Shown in pieces: positions 1-5,395 of a DNA stretch of 5,744 nt. The stretch's first letter is position 1; the number at the start of each line of letters is the position of its first letter. The notes beneath the pieces were generated by a model, which did not search any database, was not told the origin of the DNA, and was given only the letters and a program-made list of their open reading frames with translations. This DNA comes from JALYJZ01 sp964476895 (lineage in GTDB: Bacteria > Patescibacteriota > SICC01): positions 1-5,744 of the forward strand of contig CAYZCS010000042.1 in NCBI GenBank assembly GCA_964476895.1, given 5' to 3'. The position numbers and the translations under genes were made by a program.

Positions 1-647
1 GTACCGCCAACCCGAGCCTGGTGACCGCCGTCGGGAACGGCGAGATGTGGGTCGCCGACAACGGCCAGGACATCGAGCCGGGAGACGGATTGATTTCCTC
101 GGACGTCGCCGGCCACGCGATGAAGGACCCCGGCACCTATCCCGTGAGTCACGTAGTAGCGAAGGCGGCCGAACGGGTGGATTGGGACAAGGTCACGGAG
201 AAGGCGGACGGCACGAAGCATGCGAAGATCTCGGTGCTGTTCGGTGCATTCGACCAAGCGAACGTGCAGGGAGATCCCGGTACCGTCCAAGCGGACACCT
301 CATTGTTCGGCATGCTGTTCGGAAACACCGGCAGCCAGCAGGATGCGTTGACGGTCACCGGACTCGCCACGGTCGGTGAGCTGATGGTCGAAGGTGACGC
401 CATGTTCGAAGGCACCGTCGAGCTGAACGACGAGATCCGCGGCAAGGACGTCGAAGTGCGCGCCGGCCGTCGCTCCCACCGGGTCACCTTCCCGAAGCCG
501 CAACCGGATGCCGATTACGCCGTGTCGATCTCACCCAGCTGGGTGACCGCCTACGGTGTCAGCGAGAAGACCGCCGAAGGGTTCCGGATCGAATTCGCGG
601 GAGCGGCACCGGCCGACGCGACGTTCGACTGGTTCGTGCTGCGATAA
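1..647 (+). CDS. C-terminal part of a surface/fibre-like protein with H-type-lectin-like end (5' partial)
   Basis: The frame is open from base 3, so the true start lies left of the window. The GTG at base 21 is only an internal codon. About 215 residues are visible. The first part (GEMWVADNGQDIEPGD followed by LISSDVAGHAM) resembles the segment that precedes or forms the self-assembly or autoprocessing end of phage-fibre-like and CPR adhesin-like proteins. The middle (around LTVTGLATVGELMVEGDAMF) has the short alternating hydrophobic rhythm of beta-helical stalk repeats. The last 60 residues (HRVTFPKPQPDADYAVSISP, then GFRIEF and TFDWFVLR) look like an H-type lectin fold or a similar small beta domain. 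Inference: exported surface or fibre protein that binds something through its C terminus; the substrate cannot be told. It ends in TAA 31 bases before the convergent yqaA-like gene. No clear terminator separates them: the CGGC/GCCG hairpin near 658-673 has no following T-tract. Confidence 0.8.
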   Translation, partial: TANPSLVTAVGNGEMWVADNGQDIEPGDGLISSDVAGHAMKDPGTYPVSHVVAKAAERVDWDKVTEKADGTKHAKISVLFGAFDQANVQGDPGTVQADTSLFGMLFGNTGSQQDALTVTGLATVGELMVEGDAMFEGTVELNDEIRGKDVEVRAGRRSHRVTFPKPQPDADYAVSISPSWVTAYGVSEKTAEGFRIEFAGAAPADATFDWFVLR

Positions 648-678
648 TCGTTTTCTCTCGGCCTTTCAGCCGGAGCGG

Positions 679-1377
679 CTACAACAGCTTCACCGCCAGC
701 ACGCCGAAGACCAGCAGCAGCACGAACAGGAGCGAGAGCAGGTCGATGTACTTCTCGATCGTGTCCTTGTAGCGCTTGCCGAAGTGGTGCATCAGCGTGG
801 CGACGAGGAAGAACCGGCCGCCACGGCCGAGGATCGAGACGAGCAGGAACAGCAGAAAGTTAATGTGGAACGCGCCGGCGGAGATGGTGATCAGCTTGTA
901 CGGGATTGGACTGAAGGCGGCGGCGAAGATCGCCACGGCCGCGCTGTCCGAATAGCGCCGGCCGAGCGCGTCGAAGTCCTCCTGGAGATGGTACGTGTCG
1001 ATGATCGGCTGGCCGACCGCCTCGAACGCGAGTACGCCGATCAGGTACCCGAAGATACCGCCGACGACGCTGGCGGCTGTGCAGATCGTGGCGAACCGGA
1101 GATAGCGGCGGGGCTTCGCCGTGGTCATCGCGATCAGGAGCGGATCCGGTGGGATCGGAAAGAACGAGCTCTCCGCGAACGCGATCCCGCCGAGGGCCTG
1201 CTGCGCCCGCCGGCTCTCCGCCCACCCGATGACCCAGGCGTAGAGCCGCCGGATCATGCGGCGGGGCCAGTTGAAAATGCTGAGGATCAGGAAGACCGGC
1301 TTCGACTCGATGAACCGTTCGAAGCGCGGGGCGCGGGGGCCGTCGGGTCGGCCGGTTCCGGTGTTTCGTTTTGCCAT
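679..1377 (-). CDS. YqaA-type VTT-domain (DedA/SNARE-associated family) membrane protein
   Basis: This 232-aa integral membrane protein has the hallmarks of the YqaA branch of the VTT/DedA-like superfamily. It has the re-entrant-loop motif FAESSFFPIPPD at residues 67-78, the second proline motif AFSPIPYK at 154-161, and GRGGRFF near 184-190 before the last helices. Hydrophobic segments lie at about 62-86, 95-118, 147-172, 174-194 and 210-231. The wider superfamily includes lipid scramblases and transporters, but the substrate of YqaA members is not settled, so transport or lipid remodelling is inference. About 40 basic residues precede the conserved core, somewhat longer than usual. A later start at Met41 is possible, but no Shine-Dalgarno precedes it. 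The ATG at 1377 is kept because a good promoter ends only nine bases upstream, which implies a leaderless or nearly leaderless mRNA. It converges on the surface-protein gene. Confidence 0.9.
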   Translation of the reverse strand: MAKRNTGTGRPDGPRAPRFERFIESKPVFLILSIFNWPRRMIRRLYAWVIGWAESRRAQQALGGIAFAESSFFPIPPDPLLIAMTTAKPRRYLRFATICTAASVVGGIFGYLIGVLAFEAVGQPIIDTYHLQEDFDALGRRYSDSAAVAIFAAAFSPIPYKLITISAGAFHINFLLFLLVSILGRGGRFFLVATLMHHFGKRYKDTIEKYIDLLSLLFVLLLVFGVLAVKLL

Positions 1378-1386
1378 GACTGCCCC

Positions 1387-1416
1387 ATTCTACGGCGCGG
1401 GTTGCCTGTTTGGTAA
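1387..1416 (-). promoter_or_regulatory. Sigma70-like promoter of the yqaA-like gene, nearly leaderless
   Basis: Read on the minus strand, TTACCA (1411-1416) and TAGAAT (1387-1392) are separated by 18 bases. They match the -35 and -10 consensus at 4/6 and 5/6. Only nine bases lie between the -10 box and the ATG, so transcription should start within a few bases of the start codon. No convincing Shine-Dalgarno is present (only GGGG), which fits leaderless translation. Confidence 0.5.
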
Positions 1417-1465
1417 CCGGCGCTTACCTTACCGAAGCAACCACTGCTGATTGATTCGGTAGGGC

Positions 1466-1529
1466 ACTTCACGCTGGGTCTGGGTCTCTTTCGAGTCAGT
1501 CTTGGTGGACGAATCCAAGCGCGTGAAGT
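1466..1529 (-). repeat. Inverted repeat with possible branched RNA structure between small gene and yqaA-like gene
   Basis: A perfect 9-bp inverted repeat, ACTTCACGC (1466-1474) and GCGTGAAGT (1521-1529), encloses 46 bases. On the minus strand the interior can form CTTGG/CCAAG (1501-1505 with 1515-1519) and a short CTC-GAAA-GAG hairpin with a GNRA-type loop. There is no T-tract, so it does not look like an intrinsic terminator. The rest of the gap from 1378 to 1556 holds the yqaA promoter and nothing else I can support. It could be a small RNA element, a protein-binding site or chance. Confidence 0.35.
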
Positions 1530-1556
1530 TATGTACGTCCGGGCGGGCATCGTGGG

Positions 1557-1670
1557 TCAGCTGGTGATGATCAGGATGACCACGAGGATCCCGATGATGA
1601 TCCCGACTGCGATGGCTCCTCCGTGTGGCGAGGCGTCATCTTGGGGGTCGGGGCCATAGGCTCCGGTCAT
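1557..1670 (-). CDS. 37-aa single-span membrane peptide
   Basis: This short frame is supported by an excellent ribosome binding site (AAGGAGGTG, 1678-1686) seven bases before the ATG. The peptide has a polar N-terminal half rich in Pro, Asp and Gly (MTGAYGPDPQDDASPHGG). One strongly hydrophobic helix follows (AIAVGIIIGILVVILIIT, residues 19-36), and the chain ends in Ser and TGA. The N terminus has acidic residues and no Lys or Arg, and there is no positive charge at either side of the helix, so topology is uncertain. The start lies 48 bases downstream of the stop of the 226-aa hypothetical gene on the same strand, so the two are probably co-transcribed. No family is recognised. It might be a small membrane-protein regulator, a type I toxin-like peptide or a membrane anchor; none of these can be chosen from sequence. 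No antisense RNA promoter was evident. Confidence 0.6.
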   Translation of the reverse strand: MTGAYGPDPQDDASPHGGAIAVGIIIGILVVILIITS

Positions 1671-1677
1671 GCCGCTT

Positions 1678-1686
1678 CACCTCCTT
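1678..1686 (-). promoter_or_regulatory. Strong Shine-Dalgarno of the 37-aa membrane peptide
   Basis: Minus-strand AAGGAGGTG is followed by AAGCGGC and then ATG. It is near-complete anti-SD complementarity at ideal spacing and is the main evidence that the 37-codon frame is translated. Confidence 0.65.
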
Positions 1687-1718
1687 AGGTAATGGTGGCT
1701 TTGGCCGTGGATCGCGGG

Positions 1719-2399
1719 TTAGGACTGGTCGAGGGGAACGGCGAGGAACCGGGTCTCATGCAGCCAGAACGACCGCCGGGAAAGCATCCTGAGGCAGGTC
1801 TTGTTATCCTCGGCGCGGAGCATGGGCACCATTCCCTCGCGGTTTGCTCCCAGCGCGACGATTCTGAGCTTGATAACCTTTGCCACGTCCGGGTACTTAT
1901 CGGCAAACACGAACAGCTCTGCCATGTTGGCGGGACGCAGATCCTGGCGTTTCATTTGCGCCAGCACGCGCTTCGTCGAGATCGCCGCGTCGGGATTCTT
2001 GAGCTCCTCGGCGGAAAGCCATGGCCGGAACAGTCTGCACTCGACGGAAGCTTTGGCCGCGGGACAGCTGAACTGGGTTCCGTCGAGCATGGTCCACTCA
2101 GTCCACATCCCGGGGAAATGCCAGAACAGGCCCTCATCCAACAGGCTATCCCGACTCGAAAGTGGATCCATGATCCCGACCTCGTTCAGGGATTGCCGGT
2201 AATTCACGGTAATCGGGTACCGGGCGCCTGACTCGTCTATCACTTTCCAGGCGATCTGCTTCAGGAGCAGCTCGTCGTTGAGAATCCGGCGCAAATCGTC
2301 ATCCGAACCGCCAAGGTCCTCTACCGACTGGGAGAGCGCCTTGATGATCTCGAAGATTGCTCCGCCGACTTGACGGAGCTCGGCCTTTGGGCGACCCAT
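1719..2399 (-). CDS. Hypothetical protein, 226 aa (CPR-type family of unknown function)
   Basis: A soluble protein with no signal peptide or membrane segment. Its N-terminal 55 residues are helical and leucine-rich (GGAIFEIIKAL, then DDLRRILNDELLLKQIAWKV). The phrase YPITVNYRQSLNE (61-73) follows, then a Trp-rich stretch around 92-103 (FWHFPGMWTEW). A C-terminal block has LRPANMAELFVFADKYPDV (154-172), RIVALGA (179-185) and a closing aromatic segment (FWLHETRFLAVPL). From memory, the order 'I.V.Y..S..E', 'LRPA...EL..F...YP' and '.IVALG' matches a widespread hypothetical family in Candidate Phyla Radiation genomes; I cannot confirm this without a search. No catalytic motif is visible, and the three cysteines are scattered without a metal-binding pattern. 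The start is fixed by AGGAGGT just before the ATG. The 37-aa membrane peptide follows downstream on the same strand. Function unknown. Confidence 0.85.
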   Translation of the reverse strand: MGRPKAELRQVGGAIFEIIKALSQSVEDLGGSDDDLRRILNDELLLKQIAWKVIDESGARYPITVNYRQSLNEVGIMDPLSSRDSLLDEGLFWHFPGMWTEWTMLDGTQFSCPAAKASVECRLFRPWLSAEELKNPDAAISTKRVLAQMKRQDLRPANMAELFVFADKYPDVAKVIKLRIVALGANREGMVPMLRAEDNKTCLRMLSRRSFWLHETRFLAVPLDQS

Positions 2400-2606
2400 G
2401 TCGCACCTCCTATATATAGCGATTTCCTCCTACCGGAATTGGTGTCCGGCCTGAGGCGTATCTACCACGCTGTGCGAGCCGCAGCGCCATGGGAATGAGA
2501 TATCACGCCCTTGGCGCTACGGCCGCTTGCCTGACGGCAACTGTTAAGGAGCCACTAAAAGTACCACAACCACAATGATTATCAAGCACGTCGCCGCGCC
2601 GACGAC
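2400..2606. other. Intergenic gap between the 226-aa gene and the four-helix membrane protein gene
   Basis: This gap of about 207 bases holds the duplicated Shine-Dalgarno at its left end and a 5-bp inverted repeat CCGGA/TCCGG (2433-2437 and 2445-2449) just upstream that could be an operator or weak hairpin. At its right end is a 20-codon hydrophobic reading frame in phase with the upstream gene after its TGA stop. No terminator with a T-tract and no RNA gene was found. Confidence 0.4.
2406..2432 (-). promoter_or_regulatory. Duplicated Shine-Dalgarno upstream of the 226-aa gene
   Basis: Minus-strand TAGGAGG occurs twice, at 2426-2432 and 2406-2412, exactly 20 bases apart. The nearer copy sits at normal spacing before the ATG at 2399 and sets the start. 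The farther copy has no ATG, GTG or TTG at a usable distance; ATA follows in frame with the gene. An AT-rich TATATATA lies between the copies and may hold a -10 element, although no good -35 is seen. Confidence 0.5.
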
Positions 2607-3134
2607 TCACTCCTTCAATGCCTCGCGCAGCCCGCGCAGACCCCGCTTCCGGAACTGCCGGATAGACTCCCGCGTGGTATCGAAGATCGCCGGAAGCTCC
2701 AGGTAATCGATCGCGATCGCGGCCCAGGCCAGCCAGACCGGCCAGTGCGCCGTTCCCTCTTCGCCGACCCCGAGACTCGCCACCACGAACTCGTCGGTGA
2801 TCCAGGCGATGTGGAGCCACTGCAGGTTGATGCCGATCAGAATCAGGAGCCGTATCCACGAGAAGCGGCGGCGCAGGATCATCACGTAGAGGATGCTCGT
2901 GGCAATCAGCGCGGGAATCTCCAGGTAGTCGGCGGCGGAAAGCGCCGTCTGCCAGATCGGCGCCAGGCTCCAGTAGCTCTGTTCGACCAGCCGGAACGCG
3001 ACCACGTGCGCCGTGAGCCAGTAGAGATGGACGAGCTGGGTCAGGAACAGCCCCGCCGAGACGGTGACCGCGAGTTGATAGTGGCGGTCATACCAGCCGG
3101 TGATGCGCTGCCAAAGACTCCGGTTAGTTGCCAT
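2607..3134 (-). CDS. Four-helix membrane protein with two homologous halves (DYLE[IL]PA motifs)
   Basis: A 175-aa integral membrane protein with hydrophobic segments at about 21-46, 66-87, 92-118 and 131-151 and a strongly basic tail (SIRQFRKRGLRGLREALKE). It contains an internal duplication. The first half has H36-LYWLT-HVVA and D69YLEIPAL; the second has H108-IAWIT-FVVA and D143YLELPAI, with 33 and 35 residues between the His and the Asp. The conserved His, Asp, Glu and Pro lie in or beside membrane helices and are likely functional. No named family is recognised, though similar proteins appear, from memory, in CPR genomes. The start is placed at the ATG at 3134 because an upstream in-frame ATG (3188) would lie inside the terminator hairpin of the vWA gene. 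GAGGT lies 11 bases upstream, a rather long spacing. It may be expressed by read-through of that terminator. Confidence 0.8.
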   Translation of the reverse strand: MATNRSLWQRITGWYDRHYQLAVTVSAGLFLTQLVHLYWLTAHVVAFRLVEQSYWSLAPIWQTALSAADYLEIPALIATSILYVMILRRRFSWIRLLILIGINLQWLHIAWITDEFVVASLGVGEEGTAHWPVWLAWAAIAIDYLELPAIFDTTRESIRQFRKRGLRGLREALKE

Positions 3135-3154
3135 GGACCTATCGTACCTCGAAA

Positions 3155-3202
3155 ACACCCCCTGACTCATCAACGTCCGCAAGGACAAGAGTCAGGGGGT
3201 GT
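3155..3202 (-). terminator. Intrinsic terminator of the vWA gene with GCAA-capped inner stem
   Basis: A perfect 14-bp stem (ACACCCCCTGACTC at 3155-3168 with GAGTCAGGGGGTGT at 3189-3202) encloses a second stem GTCC/GGAC capped by GCAA, a GNRA tetraloop on the plus-strand reading (3175-3186). On the minus strand the stem ends in TTTT, 20 bases downstream of the vWA stop, so it terminates that gene. The plus-strand side has no T-run. It matches the hairpin at 5414-5460 at 45 of 47 positions. Confidence 0.85.
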
Positions 3203-3221
3203 ATTACGTATGGGTCGGTTC

Positions 3222-4019
3222 TCACTGTGAGAAGCCGGGTCCCAACGCGAGACGCTCGAAGGATGCCGGGTCGATGCTGGCCTTGGCGGCCGCCTCTCCG
3301 AAATCCTTGAACGCCTGGATGATCGCCGACGGATCGGCGTTCGGGGTCAGGTGCCACTTGTCGGGGATGCCCATCTCCCGGAAGACCTTCCGGAAGTTGG
3401 TGCTGCCGTCCTCGACGCCCATGCCGGCGACGATGTGGCGGTTACTGCGCCGGAGATCGCGGACCAACCAAGCGACGTGCCCGGCGGTAATCTCTTTCGA
3501 GTGCTGGTCGTCGCCGTCGGTGATGATCAGCGTGATGCTCCGGGCGGACTTGCGCTTCGCCTCGAGCTCCCGGGTCTTGGCGGCGACGGACCCGAGCAGG
3601 ACCACCGATTGCTGGTACAGCGGCGTCCCGCCGAACTCGCTCTCACGGTAGTTGCCGCCGCCGAGCGGATCGGCCTTGAGCAGCGGCACGTACGGGTTCA
3701 CGACCGTGCCGTTCAGAAGCCGCGTCTGGAGCAGCACGTTCCGGGCGATGCCCGCCTCCAGGACCACCTGGACGACCCGGTTGTGCCCCTTTTGGACCGT
3801 CCTGGTGTTCTCCGCCCAGGCGATCGACTGCGAGTCGTCGACCAGGATGGAGAGAAGGAGCAGGTCGTTGAGGTCTTCGGGGACGGAATCCCCGAGCGAC
3901 CGCCCGACCTCGTGCTGCACGCCCGGGATATCCTGCAGCGCCTTGAGCGAGTCCGCGCTGAGCGTTCCCTGGGCGTTGGAATCCACGAGCAATCGCGCGA
4001 TGTCGCGTTGCGCTTTCAT
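3222..4019 (-). CDS. von Willebrand factor type A (vWA) domain protein with complete MIDAS
   Basis: A soluble 265-aa protein that is mostly one vWA domain. All three metal-ion-dependent adhesion site elements are present: DxSxS in LVDDSQSI (D61, S63, S65), the threonine in GGTPL (T132), and TDGDD (D168 and neighbours). Other conserved landmarks are GHN (78-80) before a helix, LNGTVVNPYVPL (102-113) and the C-terminal block MGVEDGSTNFRKVFREMGIP (200-219). This arrangement matches, from memory, a family of compact stand-alone bacterial vWA proteins of unknown role. The N-terminal 50 residues are helical, and there is no signal peptide or membrane segment, so it should be cytoplasmic. The vWA fold typically binds partner proteins through Mg2+. 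It is divergently transcribed from the membrane J-domain gene, from an overlapping promoter. The start is supported by AAAGG about seven bases before the ATG. It ends in TGA shortly before a strong terminator. Confidence 0.9.
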   Translation of the reverse strand: MKAQRDIARLLVDSNAQGTLSADSLKALQDIPGVQHEVGRSLGDSVPEDLNDLLLLSILVDDSQSIAWAENTRTVQKGHNRVVQVVLEAGIARNVLLQTRLLNGTVVNPYVPLLKADPLGGGNYRESEFGGTPLYQQSVVLLGSVAAKTRELEAKRKSARSITLIITDGDDQHSKEITAGHVAWLVRDLRRSNRHIVAGMGVEDGSTNFRKVFREMGIPDKWHLTPNADPSAIIQAFKDFGEAAAKASIDPASFERLALGPGFSQ

Positions 4020-4063
4020 GCGTGCCTTTCTGTCGGGTTGTAAAGGTGCCAGTATGGCAAGTG

Positions 4064-4093
4064 ATTGTAGCGTAGGCTGGGGAAAATTGCCAA
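4064..4093 (-). promoter_or_regulatory. Promoter of the vWA gene
   Basis: Minus-strand TTGGCA (4088-4093) and TACAAT (4064-4069) are 18 bases apart, each 5/6 to the sigma70 consensus. Transcription would start around 4056, leaving a leader of roughly 35 bases. The -35 overlaps that of the opposite promoter. Confidence 0.65.
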
Positions 4094-4115
4094 GTACCCA
4101 CCCCTCGCATACAAT
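4087..4115 (+). promoter_or_regulatory. Promoter of the J-domain gene
   Basis: Plus-strand TTGCCA (4087-4092) and TACAAT (4110-4115) are 17 bases apart, each 5/6 to the sigma70 consensus. This leaves a leader of about 55 bases ending in the strong AGGAGGT (4163-4169). The -35 shares bases with that of the vWA promoter. Confidence 0.65.
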
Positions 4116-4162
4116 GACCAGCCGACAGATCGGCCCTTAACAATCCGGAAAACCAGACACCG

Positions 4163-4169
4163 AGGAGGT
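4163..4169 (+). promoter_or_regulatory. Shine-Dalgarno of the J-domain gene
   Basis: AGGAGGT is followed by eight bases and then the ATG at 4178. It is a strong site that places the J domain at the very N terminus, as usual for this family. Confidence 0.7.
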
Positions 4170-4177
4170 ACGCCGAA

Positions 4178-5395
4178 ATGGCACTCAGTTACTACGGCAT
4201 CCTCGGTGTTCCGAAGGATGCGACGGAGGAAGCGATCAAGAAGGCGTACCGGCAGGCGGTACGCCGCGACCACCCCGACGCGAACCCCGGCGACGAGTTC
4301 GCCGAGGAGCGTTTCAAGGCCGTGCAGGAGGCATACGCCGTCCTGTCCGACCCGGAGCGGCGCAAGCAGTATGACACCGGGCAAAGCGGCGGAGCCCGTG
4401 CCGGTGCCTCGCCGAACGGCGGGCAGCCAGACCCGGGCAGCACCGCGCCACAGCCGGACCCGCCGGACGATCCCGAATGGGACGACGAGCACGAGGCCGC
4501 CTACCAGCGGTTCGGCGAGACGGGGACGCCCGGCGGAACCACTCCGCCGCCGCGCCCGGGACCGCAGCCGGGCCAGACCCCGCCACCGCGGCAGCCGGGT
4601 CCGGGGCCCTCGGGACGACCGAGGCAACCCCGGCCCAGCCAACCCCGGCCGCCACGGCAACCGAGACCGACGCAGACGCGTCCGGTACCGAGCAACATCG
4701 GTCTCGGCGAGCTGTTCGCCCTGGCGGGCATGATCATCGCGATAGGTGCCGTGGCGATCATCGTGCTCCTGACCGTCGGAGGAATAATCTCTGCACTCGT
4801 CGGGATCGGTCAAGACGATTCTACCGAAGCCAGCAAGCCCCGTGTCACACGAGCGGAGAGAATCCAGGAAGCACGGAGTAATCCGAATCCACCACCAGGG
4901 CAGTTCCTGATTACCCCCAAAAGCATCGGATCACTCAATCAGCGAAGCACCATGGCTGATGTCCAGGCCGAATGGGGGCCGCCGATCTCCACGGAGATCA
5001 AGAACAGGTGGGTCAACGGCGAGATATCGGATCTCTGGGCCACCTATCTCGTGGAAGGTGAGAAAGTGCTCATCTCGTACTATCCCAATGCTAGGGGGTC
5101 GAACCCGCTACGTCTGTCGGCCTACTACACCCGCAGTACGAAGTTCAGGGATCAGTACGGATACGGCGTGGGCAGTTCGATCCGTGCCATATCTGCCGCA
5201 TACGGCCAACCGCTCGGACATATCGAGCTGCACGACTACACCGCCTACACCACGGATGTCCAACCCGGACTATGGTTCGAGGGCGACTCGGACAGCTATT
5301 CCTCCAAAGTAGTGCTCGTAGCAGGAGGTTCTTTCGCAGATAGTCCCGAGGAACGTGAGGAAGCTTTCTCGCACCTGGGATTAGATACGCAATGA
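4178..5395 (+). CDS. Membrane-anchored J-domain (DnaJ-like) protein with extracytoplasmic C-terminal domain
   Basis: This 405-aa protein begins with a canonical J domain (residues 4-66: YYGILGVPKDAT, the invariant HPD at 32-34, then VLSDPERRKQYD), which should stimulate an Hsp70 (DnaK) ATPase. A Gly/Pro/Arg/Gln-rich disordered linker follows (about 68-172). One long hydrophobic segment comes next (about 176-210), then a C-terminal region of nearly 200 residues rich in Tyr and Ser. It lacks the G/F region, zinc fingers and substrate-binding domain of true DnaJ, so it is a class III J protein. Inferred topology: J domain inside, C-terminal domain outside. Two phrases in the outer region, SIGSLNQRSTMADVQAEWGPP (249-269) and YGVGSSIRAISAAYGQP (329-345), resemble the start of SmpA/OmlA-like repeats, so it may be a tandem pair; this is tentative. 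AGGAGGT eight bases before the ATG fixes the start. Divergent from the vWA gene and followed by a strong terminator. Confidence 0.9.
   Translation: MALSYYGILGVPKDATEEAIKKAYRQAVRRDHPDANPGDEFAEERFKAVQEAYAVLSDPERRKQYDTGQSGGARAGASPNGGQPDPGSTAPQPDPPDDPEWDDEHEAAYQRFGETGTPGGTTPPPRPGPQPGQTPPPRQPGPGPSGRPRQPRPSQPRPPRQPRPTQTRPVPSNIGLGELFALAGMIIAIGAVAIIVLLTVGGIISALVGIGQDDSTEASKPRVTRAERIQEARSNPNPPPGQFLITPKSIGSLNQRSTMADVQAEWGPPISTEIKNRWVNGEISDLWATYLVEGEKVLISYYPNARGSNPLRLSAYYTRSTKFRDQYGYGVGSSIRAISAAYGQPLGHIELHDYTAYTTDVQPGLWFEGDSDSYSSKVVLVAGGSFADSPEEREEAFSHLGLDTQ

Noticed and set aside
650..680. Bidirectional terminator between the surface-protein gene and the yqaA-like gene
   Set aside because: The CGGC/GCCG stem is only about four pairs and neither strand has a T-run after it.
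556..1416. Long plus-strand open frame of 286 codons opposite the yqaA-like gene
   Set aside because: Its product is rich in Arg, Glu, Asp and Gln with no domain, typical of the antisense of a GC-rich membrane gene; the minus strand carries a recognisable family.
1429..1518. Minus-strand 29-codon frame with TTG start between the small peptide gene and the yqaA-like gene
   Set aside because: Its composition looks mildly protein-like (polar, ending in NQQWLLR), but there is no ribosome site or good start codon and no family is recognised.
2607..2609. TGA as a recoded sense codon (as in some CPR lineages)
   Set aside because: Several other genes here end properly at TGA (vWA, J-domain, the 37-aa peptide), and no gene contains an internal TGA in a conserved region.
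3135..3188. Extended start (ATG at 3188) for the four-helix membrane protein
   Set aside because: The extra 18 codons would be encoded by the terminator hairpin of the vWA gene, and the ATG at 3134 gives a normal basic N terminus before the first helix.
3351..4043. Long plus-strand open frame of 230 codons opposite the vWA gene
   Set aside because: The minus strand has a full vWA MIDAS; the plus-strand product shows low-information composition and no motif.
4490..4700. Proline/arginine-rich stretch as a nucleotide repeat or CRISPR-like array
   Set aside because: The units are irregular and it is the in-frame disordered linker of the J-domain protein; no regular spacers exist.
4016..4813. 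Minus-strand open frame of 265 codons opposite the J-domain gene
   Set aside because: It is Arg/Gly-rich antisense, runs through the divergent promoter region and overlaps the vWA start; the J domain on the other strand is unmistakable.
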